This document shows, in pieces, positions 20,171 to 30,206 of a stretch of DNA of 33,150 bases. Position 1 is the first letter of the stretch, and the number at the start of each line of letters is the position of its first letter. Origin of the DNA: Parvularia atlantis (Eukaryota; Opisthokonta; Rotosphaerida); contig CALSCO010002280.1 of NCBI GenBank assembly GCA_943704415.1, positions 1 to 33,150 of the forward strand. Direction: 5' to 3'. The notes under the pieces are model-generated. The model was not told where the DNA came from. It did not search any database and worked only from the letters and a program-made list of their open reading frames with translations. The position numbers and the translations under genes are program-made.

Positions 20171-21121
20171 ATGCTGGCGGTCCGGCGCGTCGCCGGCGCC
20201 TCTTCGGGCCTCTCGCTGCTGCGGCCGCGCGCCGTCCTCGCTGCGCCCTCACCCGCGCCGATGCTGCTGGGTGCACGCACGATGGTGCAGATCGCCGGCG
20301 TTGAGGTCACGCCGCGGCGCGCGATGTACGCCGGGATCGGTGCGGGCGTCCTGATCACGATCCGCGACGCGGCGGGCTGATCGAGCGCGCGCGCGCGCGT
20401 CAGGGCTGCTGGGCGGCTACGCCGTGTGGCGCGTGTTCTACTACATCACGGCGTCGTACCTCGAGATGACCGTCTTGTGCGCTCGCGGCGCTCGGCTCGT
20501 GCAGCAGCGGCTCAATCGCGTGCCACAGCGACGTTGGCGAGATCGGCTTCTTCACGGGCGTCGCGTTCAGCGCGTCCGTTGTCGGCGGCGTGCTGCTGCT
20601 GAGGCGGTACGGCACGCCGCACCCGGACTCGATGACGCCGCTCGGTGCGCGCGGCATCGTGCAATGTGCCGCACCGCTGACCAGGCGAGTCGCAGTGCTC
20701 CGCCGCCTGCGCCAGGACGCGCTCGTCCAGCGCAAACTCGGCCTCCCGCTCGAGCTGGGCGAGTTCAAGGCGTACGCGTACAAAGGCGGGCTGAGCTGGC
20801 GCGGCTACACGCCCCGTGCGTTCGCTCGCTGTGCATGCGCCCTTTGCCTGATCGCTCACGCGCAGGCCGGCTGCAGATGATCGTGCAGGTGCGCGGCCCG
20901 AAGGACAGCGGCGTGCTCAGCCTCGACGTGCGCTTGTTGTGTGCGCAGCCGTCGGCGCTGTCCTGCTCACGCGCAGGCCGCACCAGGTCGCGCGCAAGTG
21001 GCGCGCCGGGCTCGTGTTCAAGTCGCTCTGCCTCGACGTGGCCTCGACCAACGAGCGCGTGCTGTATGCGGGCAGCAGCGAGGACGTCATCTTCAAAGGC
21101 TCGATCAAGCTGCTGCAGTGA
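20171..21121 (+). CDS. Mitochondrial-type membrane protein resembling the Tim21/Coa1 class
   Basis: The family assignment is tentative. The ATG at 20171 gives an Arg-rich, acid-free leader (MLAVRRVAGASSG and on) typical of a mitochondrial presequence. An in-frame upstream ATG at 20096 overlaps the TYSND1 stop and is less likely. Two probable membrane segments follow: GIGLLGGYAVWRVFYYI (after joining the intron near 20340-20402) and GFFTGVAFSASVVGGVLLL. The C-terminal domain reads VQRKLGLPLELGEFKAYA, then QMIVQVRGPKDSGVLSLD, then KWRAGLVFKSLCLDV. The LGxPL....GPKxxGxL....L pattern recalls Coa1 and plant-type Tim21 (inner-membrane respiratory assembly or import factors). The stop is TGA at 21119-21121. 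About five introns are needed; the one near 20935-20975 is not settled. Confidence 0.5.
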
Positions 21122-21748
21122 CTCGGCTGCCGTGTGAAACGCGTCGTCTCAGCCGTGTCTCGCGCGTGTGTCGTGTGCTGCGCGTGCTGCTGCTTCTCGT
21201 GCTGCCGCTCCATGTGCGCTCTGTGCACGCGCAACGTGCGTGCCAAGTCGGCCAGCTGCTCGCAGATCACCACCGCGCACGGCCCCGCCACGACGAGCTC
21301 ACGCGGCACGTTCTCCGCGTCCTCGTCCGGCTTGAAGAAGCGAGCGCGTGAGGGCGCGCACGGCGTACACGGGCCATGTCCTGTTAGCTCGTCGGCTCGG
21401 CGTCGTCGAGCTGTGCCGAGGTTGAGCTGCACCGTATCTTGCGCCGCACGTTGACCTCGTCTTTGCTCTGTTCGCTCGCCTGCCGGCCTCGCCGCATTCG
21501 CTGTGCACTTTGCTACTCACGAGGTAACTCAGGCGCTGTCCACTGCACTACTCACGAGGTAACTCAGGCCTTGCGCGGTCGCTGTGCACTGCACTACTCA
21601 CGAGGTAACTCAGGCGCTGTCCACTGCACTACTCACGAGGTAACTCAGGCCTTGCGCGGTCGCTGTGCACTGCACTACTCACGAGGCGTGCGCGCTGCCG
21701 CATCTTCACTAGTCACAAGGCAACCGCTCTCTGCCGACACCGACTCGG
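21122..21748. other. Spacer before the esterase gene, with a tandem-repeat array
   Basis: No gene is firmly supported. A minus-strand stretch (about 21330-21500) could encode a roughly 48-residue protein across an intron of the local type (GTGCAG donor to CTAACAG acceptor), but no homology is recognised. The array at 21500-21686 is annotated separately. The esterase promoter should lie here. Confidence 0.5.
21500..21686. repeat. Tandem array of alternating 35-bp and 46-bp units (81-bp higher-order repeat)
   Basis: Units share CACTGCACTACTCACGAGG and, except the last, end GTAACTCAG. A 35-bp unit lies at 21533-21567 and 21614-21648. A 46-bp unit lies at 21568-21613, with a second copy from 21649 losing identity after 21686. 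A partial unit precedes at about 21500-21532. The A-B-A-B order is exact, so the 81-bp pair was duplicated as a block. GTAACTCA occurs at 21524, 21559, 21605 and 21640. Confidence 0.93.
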
Positions 21749-22280
21749 ATGGCACAGCACGTTGCCGATGCCGCGTGCGCGTGGCCGATCGGGTCCTGAC
21801 GCGGCATCGCGCCCCCAGCAGCGTCGCCGCGACGGTGGCAGGCGCCGCGGCGCTGGTCGTGGCGAGCGTCGGCAACGCGTACCTCGCGCACCGCGCCGTG
21901 GCCGACCCGCGCGGCCGCGACGACGTGCGTCGTCGTCGTCTCTCGTGTCGGTCTCCTGACGAGGCGGCGGCGCAGATGCTCGCGTTCCTGCCCGTGGCCA
22001 TCGCCAACGAGCTCGCGCACCTCGGCCTCGTCGGCGACGCGCTGCTCGTGCACCTCGCGACGCGCTGGTGGACGTGGGCCGGCGTGGGCGGCCCGGGCGT
22101 CGCCGCCGCAGCAGCCAGCGCCGTCTGGGGCGCCACCGTCGGGCTCGGCGCGGCCGCGGCGGTGCTGCACGCGCGGCTGGCGCACGTCAACGTCGGCGCG
22201 GTCGAGCGCTTCGCCGAGGCGCTGGACCGCGCCGGCATCCGCCACTTGATCCGCCAGCAGATGGCGCGGCCGCTCGTGCG

Positions 22281-22313
<33 letters not shown>

Positions 22314-23663
22314 GCCGCCGTGCGCCGGCCTCACGGTGGACGCGCGCGCAGGTGTGGCTCAAGATCGCGCTGCTGCGGCCGTACTACTTCCGCGACGGCG
22401 TCGAGGCCGTGCGCGACGTGCCCTACTCGCCCAACACGGCCGACCGCGCCCTCCGCCTCGACGTCTACCGCCGCACGCCCGTCACAGCCAGCGCCCCCGT
22501 CTTCGTCTACGTCCACGGCGGCGGCTGGGTGCGCGCGCGCGCTCGACGTGACGCGACGGCGGCAGCGCGTGCTGATCACGGCGCAGGTCGTCGGCAACAA
22601 GACGCACAGCAGCATCGCGCTGCTGCAGCACATGGCACACAGCGGCTGGGTCGTGTTCACGGTCAACTACCGCCTCGTGCGTGCGCCCGGCGCCCGCCTC
22701 TGTCTGCGTCGCCCGTGCTGAGCGCGCCGCGCGGCAGGCGCCCAAGGTGCCCGTCGTGCGCCAGCTGATCGCACGGCTCACACGTCGCGCTCGCAGCACA
22801 AGTTCCCGCAGGCCCTGATCGACTGCAAGCAGGCACTCGCGTGGGTGCGCGAGCAGGGCTGTGCGCGCTTCGGCGGCGACGCGGCCACCATCGCCGTCGG
22901 CGGTGAGAGCGCGGGCGGCCACCTCGCGCTGCTGCTCGCGCTGACCCAGAACGACCCGGCGTGCGTGCTCTTTGTCCGCACCGTGCCCCAGCCCGCCACT
23001 CAACAGCGCGCCGCGTAGCTTCCAGCCGGGCTTTGAGCTCAGCGACACGAGCGTCGTGGCGTGCGTCGATCTCTACGGCGTGGTGCGGCGCGCTGCTCGC
23101 GACCGAGCTGGTCAATCTGAGGCGGCCGCGGACGGCAGCGCGACTTTGCCGACACGGAGAACTTGCGCGAGGCCGTCGACGGCGGCGACTACAAGCGCTT
23201 CATCTCGCGCGTGGGTGTGTGCGGCCGCCCGCTGCTGCGCCTTCGTCGCGGCTGAGCCTGCCGCAGTCGTCGGCAAGAGCATCCGCGAGCACCCGGAGCT
23301 GTTCCGCCGCTACTCGCCGCGCGCGATCCTCGACACGGCCGCCTCGGCCGACGTCCCGCCCATCTTCTCGGTCCAGGGCACGAACGACTCGCTCGTCTTT
23401 GTCGCTGACGCGCGCTCGTTCGTTCGCGCGCTCGAGACGCTGCGGCGCAAGGGCGGCGAAGACGTGCGTCCCTCCCTCCCCTCCGTGCGCGGCCGCACTG
23501 ATCGCGACGCGCGCGCGCACAGCCCGAGCGCAAGGACCTCTACGTCGAGCTGCCGCTCGCGCCGCACGCGTTCAACATCTTCCCGTCGTTGCGCGGCGAG
23601 GCGCTGAGCCTGGCCGTTGAGGCGTTCCTGGCGCACACGGTGCGCGCACGCGCCCGGCTGTGA
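21749..23663 (+). CDS. LipC-like alpha/beta-hydrolase esterase with an N-terminal membrane region
   Basis: Predicted carboxylesterase of the hormone-sensitive-lipase-like alpha/beta-hydrolase group. The ATG at 21749 starts MAQHVADAA. An intron (GTGCGCGTG to CCCCCAG) then joins hydrophobic segments (ATVAGAAALVVASVG, GVAAAAASAVWGATVGLGAAAAV). The catalytic domain has HGGGW (oxyanion hole), GWVVFTVNYRL, GGESAGGHLALLLAL (nucleophile Ser), FQPGFELSDTSVVACVDLYG, GTNDSLV (Asp) and APHAFNIFPS (His). The block NDPAFQPGFELSDTSV is strikingly like mycobacterial LipC/LipN-type esterases (from memory, not searched). About nine introns are needed. The one at 22276-22351 carries a CT microsatellite. The stop is TGA at 23661-23663. 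The substrate cannot be named. Confidence 0.85.
22287..22313. repeat. (CT)n microsatellite inside an esterase intron
   Basis: About 27 nt of pure CT lie within the 76-nt intron 22276-22351. Without the run the intron would be about 49 nt. Confidence 0.95.
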
Positions 23664-23932
23664 CGGCGGGGCCAGAGATCCGGGGGGGGGGGGGGGGGGG
23701 TGCCACGTACAGGCGCACGCAAAGACACAAACTGCACGGGTCGATGTTGCAGTCGCTGTGCTGATCGGCCTCCTCCTCCTCCTGTGCTACAGACCAGGGC
23801 AGCTGCCCGCGCGCCCTCCAGTACTGCAGCAAGGCGCTGGCCACAGTACTGGGACACGGCCGAGTCGTTCTGTCACGGTCGCCACCCTCTGCTGTACACA
23901 GCGCCACAGCGTCACCACCCGGCCGTCTCGCT
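23664..23932. other. Convergent spacer between esterase and exportin-1, with a G19 homopolymer
   Basis: No gene is recognised. A run of 19 G lies at 23682-23700, only 18 bp past the esterase stop. The rest is unremarkable and presumably holds both 3' UTRs. Confidence 0.7.
23682..23700. repeat. G19 homopolymer
   Basis: Nineteen consecutive guanines on the plus strand, the longest single-base run in the window. The exact length is likely to be uncertain in any assembly. Confidence 0.9.
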
Positions 23933-26900
23933 CTAGTCCATGATGTTGAACTCGGGACGGTCTGTGCCGCGCACGTCACCCGGTTGTGCACGCGTGCGCA
24001 CCGCCGCCAATGCGCACCCTGTGGCCGGATGATGCCCGGCACCCGCAGCGCCATCTACGCGCCCCATCAGCACCGCTCGCGGTCGCACCCGTACGCACAC
24101 GCGCAGCGCACCTCCATGTCGCGTTTCCTCTGCTGGTCCAGCGCCAGCTCGGCCTCCTCCGTGTACAGCTCCTGGTTGTCTTGCCCCGAGAACTCCTGCG
24201 CGCACGCACGCCCTGTCAGCCACCACTTCAACAGCACGCGGGCGGTGCGCGCTTTGAGCTGGATCAAAAAGTCGCGCAGGGTCCCCTTGAACGCGGGCAG
24301 GTCCGCGCTCTGCGTAAACAGGTTGTCGACAAAGGTTTGAATTTGCATGCTGTGCGCACGGCGGCGGTGAGCGCGGCGGACGGGTCACGGGGGCGTGCAC
24401 GCACAGCGTCAGCTGCGGGAAGGCGTTGCGCAGCAGCGTCTTGAGGTGGTTGCGCAGAAAGAAGCTATTGGTCATGTTGGCCGGCTGCTGGTCCGTCCAC
24501 AGCGGCACCAGGATCTGCTCGCACGTGCGTGTGTCGCGGTCAGCCGAGCGGATGCGCGCAAGGCGCATGCAGCCCGTGCCTGGTTCGTCTCGACCAGGTG
24601 GAACATGTGCGCGAGGATGCTCGCCTGCATCTTGAACCCTGCCCGCCTCGTGTCAGTGCCATGACCGCGTGCACACGCAGCACGCACCCGATTTGTGCTC
24701 ACGATCGGTCAGCACGAAGAAGATGTCCTGCATCAGCGACAGGAAGAAAGTCTGGTAGAAGGCCGCCGCGGCCGCCGGGTTGCTCTCCTGCAGCAGGCGA
24801 ATGTTGCCCTGCTGCTCTCGTCAGCGTGCGCCCCACGTCCGCACGCGCAGCAGCAGCAGCAACAGCAGCAACGCACCAGCAGCTCCGACACGATGTTGAG
24901 GCCCGTCTCGGCGATGTCGCGCATCGTGTGCTTGAACGCCCACACGATCGAGTCCATGACCAGCTTGAACTGCTGCGGCGGCAGCTTGCTGAGCGCTGTG
25001 TATGCGTGCGGACAACGTCAGCACGCCTGTCCACACGTCGCTGCCGCTTGGGGGGCGCACCGCCGAAGCAGAACGCGTTGATCGACCGAATGAAGCGGAA
25101 GAAGCCGACGCGGTGCTCGGGGAACTCCTGAAAGTCGCGGCTGATCATCTGCACGGTGCAGTCGAACGTGGCGTCGAGCATCGCCGGGATCTTGTCGAGC
25201 ATGAACACCTGCGCCCGCACGCACAGTCAGCACCCACAGCACCGACCAGCAGCAGCATTCTCGCCCACCTCCAGCTTCTCGATGCATGTCGCCATCAGGT
25301 TGAGCACGTCCGGCTCGCGCGCCTGCGGCGGATTGCGCGCGTAGTCGAGCAGGATGACCTCAAACATCGGCGGCACGAATTGCTGCGGCCGGCGCGCGCG
25401 CGCGCGTCAGGCCCGAGCGCAGCAGCGACCGCCAGCGCACCTCGGTCACGAGCTTCATGTCCTCGTTCTTGCTCACAAACGTGTCCAGCAGCTTGAGCGT
25501 CTCCTTCTTGATCACGCGCAGGCTCTTGGCCAGCTGGTACCGCGTCGCGACGGCGCCGTGCTGCAGCACCTCGGCCGAGATGATGCTCGACACGGCCGTG
25601 TACAAGTTGAGCATGTCCATGAAAATCCGCCCGAGCTGGACGATGAACGGGTGGCCGATCGACAGGCACGCCTGTGCGCACGGGCGTGTGAGCCAGGCGA
25701 GGCCACGCATGTAGCAGTGGCGTACCGACACGTTCGTCTTGAGCACGTTCGCGAGCCGCTTAAGCGTCTCGTTGTCGCGCAGCACGCCCGGGTCGCGCGC
25801 GGCCTGCTGGATCGCCTCGTCCCACTGCACGCGCAAGCAGCGCTCAGCCAAAAAGAAGCCAGAGGGCGCGCCCGCACGCACCACCGAGTTGGGCAACTCC
25901 ATGTACTTGGCGATCAGGCGCTCCTGCACGGGCTTGTCGTTCTGCGCCTGCAGCATGTACCCGACGGCCTCGTAGAACGTGTGCACCTGCGCAGCGCGTG
26001 TGGGTGGTTCAGCCTCACACGCAGCTGCACCACGCGCGTACACGGCCGCACCTGTGACGGCTGCAGGTCGCTGATGATGTTGGGCAGCATCGTCAGGATC
26101 TCCTCGATGAACGGCACGACCTCGCCCACTTGGTAGACGACAAAGTGCTTGCGGCACTTTTGCGCGATCTTGATGAACGTGTCGCACGCCATGTCTTGCA
26201 CGCCTGCGCACACGGTTCGGCGTCAGCACGCGCTCGCCGCACGGCCACGCGGGCGCACGCACCCTCGTGCAGCTCATGCATGAACTCAAACAGCTTGTTG
26301 ACGACGGTCTTGAGGAACTTCCAGTGCGCCTTGAGGAAGCGCGGGTACTGCCCGACGATGTACATGATGTTGGATGCGACGACGGCCTTGTTGTCCTTGC
26401 CGCGCTTCATCTCAGTCAGGCCGAGCAGCTCCTTGATCACCGTGACCAGGAAGCGCTTTTCGTCCTCCTCAGCTGCGCGTGCCGTGGCGTGAGCTGCAGA
26501 CGCGCGGCGCACTGCTGGCACATACACATCGCGCCGCTGATGGACCCGATCGCCCAGCACAGCTTGCTCAGGTTGTTCCACGACCACTCGCTGCCGTCGA
26601 TCTGCGCGCGCGCGCGCGGGGACACCACGACGGTCAGACTGGCACAGCCAGCGGGCGATGCCGTGCCTGCTTGCCGAGCTTGTCGAGCATGATCTGCTCC
26701 ATGTCGCTGTAGTCGAGGTGCGTGAGGTAGACGAGGCACTCGCGCATGCTCTTGTACAGCGCAATCGTGTCCGTGTCCTGCGCCGCCGCGGTACGCGCGT
26801 CAGCACGGCCGGCCCGCGCACGCAGCACAGGCAGCGCACCTTTTGGATCTCGCGGACGATCTCGCCTTCCTCGTTCTCGGTGATCAGCACCTCCTCGGGC

Positions 26901-28711
26901 TTGGCCATGTGGTTGATCATGACCTGCGTGCAAGCGCACGGTGTTAGCACAGGCGCAGGCGCGAGGGTCGAGACGCACCAGGCGCAGCTTCGACAGCACG
27001 GGCGCGTACAGCTGCTTGCGGTCGATGACGGCCTGGTTGCCGAGCAGCAGCGGCTGGCCCGCAAACGGCGAGACGCTGTACATCTCGAGCACGAGCTTGT
27101 TCCAGTACTCGAGGCAGACCTTGAACACCTCGCGCTCCTCCACATCCGACACGTTGAGCAGGTACTGGTGCGCCTGCAGCAGGATCAGCTGGTGCTCAGG
27201 CCCCTCCAGCAGCTGCACAAGCCGTCAGTCCACACGCCATGCAGCAGCCCAGCGGCGCACCCGGCTGTGCTCGCGCAGGAAGCCCGACAGGAACAGCCCG
27301 AGGTCCTGGATGAAGCGCGACTCCTCCTCAGACCCGTTCGCGTACGCGTCGCGTAGGCCTGCCGCGCCCACACGTGAGCATAACCTGCGACCACTACGCG
27401 GGCGTGCACGCACTAAACTCGAGCGGCAGGAACGTGCTCAGCTTCTGGATCGTGCCCACAAACAGGTAGCGGAACTGTTCGTCGTACACGGTGCCGACGT
27501 TGAGGCTGCCGATCTCGGTCAGGCACTTCATGACAACGTTGCGAAACATGGGCACGCCGAAGAACTGTGCGGTGCAGGCGAGTCAGGCACAGCGGACGTG
27601 TGGCGCCTGCGCGACGGCCACCTTCTCGATCAGGATGCGGATCACGTTCGTCTCGAAGATGTAGCCAAGCGGGATCCAGTTGAGGAAGCGCAGCAGCGTC
27701 TCGAGCGTGACCTGCGCACCGGTGTGAGCAGCGTTGGGCAGCACGCGCCGTGGGGCGCGCACCCTGATCAGCGACGGCTTGGTCGCCGACTCGAGCACGA
27801 GGATGCACAGCTGGAAGATCTGCGCAAACTCGCCACACATCTGGTTCTTCAGGTCCTTGACCTTCTGCGACGTCATCTGCTCGGCCGAGAAGTCGAAGAT
27901 CTCCTCGCTGCGTGCGCGCGCGCACGTGAGCCGGGGGGTGAAGATGCGTGCGCGGCGGGGCGTACCTGAGGTAGCGGAAGATGACCATGTTGTTCTCGCA
28001 CAGCGTCTCGTTCGTCCTGCTCGCGCCGACGACGTCCGCGATGAACGTGGGCCAGTTGTGCGGCCAGTCCTGCTTGAGGATCTGCCGCGCGCGCGCGCTC
28101 ACTTGAGCATCTCGCCACCAGCTGCGTCGCGCGCCGCACTTGCACAAGGACAATGTCGAGCTTGACGAGCAGGAAGCGGTTCTCGTGCATCACGCGCTCG
28201 TCCGACGACAGCTTGATGATGAGCCCGACGATGAAGTTCTTGATGCCTGAGGCGCGTGTGGGCATGCGATGCGTCGTCACGAGCGCATCGCCCACAGCCC
28301 GCACCCTCGCACTGCTCACGCGGGAGGATCTTCCAGCGCGACGCGATGAGCGGCTCGAGGATCTGCAGCGCGTAGAACTGCGTCCGAAGGCGCGCCTTCG
28401 TTAAGAAACGAGAAGGCGAAGGACGCGCGAGAGCGCGTGACCTTGGTGTCGACGTTCTGCGCCTGCTCGAGGATCGCGTCCACGCGCGTCCACGAGTCCG
28501 GGTGGTCACGAAACTGCACCAGCAGCTGGTCGGCCCGCTTGCCCTGCTCGTTGTGCCGCCGCACCGACGTGGCGCCGTCGTCAGCGGGCGTTGTGGCGCC
28601 GTGCTGCTGCACACGCGCCTCCTCTGTGCTCGTCGGCGTGTTCATCGCCACGACGATACGCTCAAGCAGCGCGACGTCGAACGGTCGCGAGAAGTCGAGC
28701 AGCGACTCCAT
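23933..28711 (-). CDS. XPO1: Exportin-1 (CRM1), nuclear export receptor
   Basis: Karyopherin that exports leucine-rich-NES cargo with RanGTP through the nuclear pore. The ATG at 28711 begins [19 protein letters not shown]. Family blocks follow in order: [204 protein letters not shown] and [14 protein letters not shown]. The protein ends EFNIMD at TAG 23933-23935. About two dozen introns, mostly 50-60 nt, give about 1,100 residues (human 1,071). The cysteine that leptomycin B alkylates in human (C528) is Thr here (codon 26414-26416). An upstream extension of the first frame to 28960 is not needed for homology. Confidence 0.98.
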
Positions 28712-29065
28712 CCGGCCCGTTGCTCGTCGTCTGCGCGTCGGCCGCGTCAGTCGTGGCGTCAGAACGGCCTTTTCGCCGGGGTGACGCGGCGGCCCCCCGT
28801 TCGCGCCGCTTCGACAAGACGCCGCCGCCGCCGCCGCAGCAGCAGCAGTGAACGTGGCGCACGCGACGCGCGCGAAGGACGAGCAGGAGAAAGAGACGGA
28901 CGAGAAGGAGAGAGAGGCGCGGAACGGAAGCGACGCGAAGCCGCCAACGGCCACCGCCATGTTGCCGCCCTATGCGCGCCTCAGGCGCATGGCCGCGCTG
29001 CCATGTTTTTCCTAACTGCCGTCCACATCTGACGCTACTCAGCTCCCTCCCACGCGCATCAAGGC
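28712..29065. promoter_or_regulatory. Divergent promoter between exportin-1 and uL10m
   Basis: The flanking genes diverge, so both promoters lie in these 354 bp. CCGCCATGTT (28954-28963) and CTGCCATGTT (28998-29007) are copies of a motif whose reverse, AACATGGCRG, resembles the YY1-type core AANATGGCG. A run of GCCGCC and GCAGCA triplets lies at about 28820-28850. No TATA box is seen, so this is probably a TATA-less housekeeping promoter. Confidence 0.45.
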
Positions 29066-30151
29066 ATGGAGGGCAACGGCGCGCGCCGCGGCCATGATGC
29101 TGCCACTCCGCGGCCATTACGGATCCGCATGGCGGCGGCCAGAGGTGCCACCTGTGCGCTCTTCTCTGCGCGCTGCTGCTCACTGGGCGTGGTGCGCGGC
29201 GCGGCAGTGCTCGAGGGCGTGGCGCGGACGGCGGCAGTGCGGACGGCCGCGATGAGCCGCACGTTCGAGCTGTCGTTCGCGGCGAACCCGGTCAACCTGT
29301 ACAAGCCACGGAAGGCGCGCGTGGCCAAGTGCGGCCGCCCGTTGCGCGCTCGCTGCGGCTGCGACTGCGGGCTGCTGACGCGTGGGCGGGCGCAGGGTCG
29401 ACGCGATGTCGTTGCTCACGCCCGAGGAGCGTCTGCAGCGCGCGATGCGGCTCGTGCTCAAGGAGAAGAAGCCCAAGAGCACGGCGCACACGCGCGCCAT
29501 CACGCCGCAGAAGCAGTACCTCGCGCAGCGCTTCCGGAGCATGCTCGAGCACCGCGTCGTGGTCGTGCTGCAGTACAACAACCTCACGACGAGCGAGTGG
29601 ATCGCCGCACGCATGGAGCTGCTCAAGAGCGAGTTCCAGGTCAACGTCGTGCGCAACAAGGCACGCGCACTTCGCTCGTCCTTTGCACCGCGCGGGCTGA
29701 CCGTGTGTGTGCGCACGCGCGCCAGGTGCTCAAAGCGCAGATTGTCGGCGGCAAGTACGACGCGATGGCGCCACTCTTCGTCGGCCCGACCGCGCTCGCT
29801 TACACCAACGGCGACCCGCGCGCGGTCAAGGCGCTGCTGGACCTCGTCGCGCGCACGCCCAAGCTCGTCGTCGTCGGCGCCAAGGTCGAACAGTCGCTGG
29901 TGCGCTTGTGCGCGCACGTCCGCTGCTGCTGTGGGCTGACGCGCCATCCGGCGCAGCTCGCCCGCGACGACCTCACGCGGCTGCTGTCGCTGCCGGGGCT
30001 GGACCAGCTGCGCGCCGAAGCCGTCGCGACGCTGCAGGGCCCGATGGTGCTGCTTTCGAACGTGCTGCAGCAGCCGGCGCAGAGCCTGGCGCTCAACGTG
30101 CAGCAGCTGCTTAAGCAGCAGCAGCAGGAGGCCGCGCCGCCACCGAGCTAG
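29066..30151 (+). CDS. MRPL10: Mitochondrial ribosomal protein uL10m
   Basis: Component of the mitochondrial large-subunit stalk base. The ATG at 29066 opens an Arg/Ala-rich leader without acidic residues after the first few codons; a second in-frame ATG at 29129 (MAAARGATCALFSARCC) could equally be the start. The mature part has LTPEERLQRAMRLVLKE, then VVVVLQYNNLTTSEW (the uL10 opening strand), LLKSEFQVNVVRNK, APLFVGPTALAYTNGDPRAV and LLDLVARTPKLVVVGAKV, then a C-terminal helix and a Gln-rich end before TAG 30149-30151. Three introns are needed; the first is 29329-29395, joining VAK to VDAMSLLTPEE. The family call rests on the uL10 pattern, and divergence from the cytosolic protein plus the leader suggest the mitochondrial form. 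Confidence 0.82.
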   Translation: MEGNGARRGHDAATPRPLRIRMAAARGATCALFSARCCSLGVVRGAAVLEGVARTAAVRTAAMSRTFELSFAANPVNLYKPRKARVAKCGRPLRARCGCDCGLLTRGRAQGRRDVVAHARGASAARDAARAQGEEAQEHGAHARHHAAEAVPRAALPEHARAPRRGRAAVQQPHDERVDRRTHGAAQERVPGQRRAQQGTRTSLVLCTARADRVCAHARQVLKAQIVGGKYDAMAPLFVGPTALAYTNGDPRAVKALLDLVARTPKLVVVGAKVEQSLVRLCAHVRCCCGLTRHPAQLARDDLTRLLSLPGLDQLRAEAVATLQGPMVLLSNVLQQPAQSLALNVQQLLKQQQQEAAPPPS

Positions 30152-30206
30152 CCTGTGTACGCTCACGCGCAGAGTGGATGCACAGCGTGACACACACATC
30201 GCCGCA

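Noticed and set aside
21130-21500. Small minus-strand gene of about 48 residues, or a longer frame over the same bases
   Set aside because: A possible intron of the local type is present, but frame choice is ambiguous and no family is recognised, so it was left inside the spacer note.
21500-21686. CRISPR-like array
   Set aside because: The units are tandem with no unique spacers and the setting is eukaryotic, so it is a minisatellite-type repeat.
28712-28960. N-terminal extension of exportin-1 through the open frame to 28960
   Set aside because: The extension is low-complexity Ser/Ala/Arg and absent from the family. The ATG at 28711 coincides with the family start.
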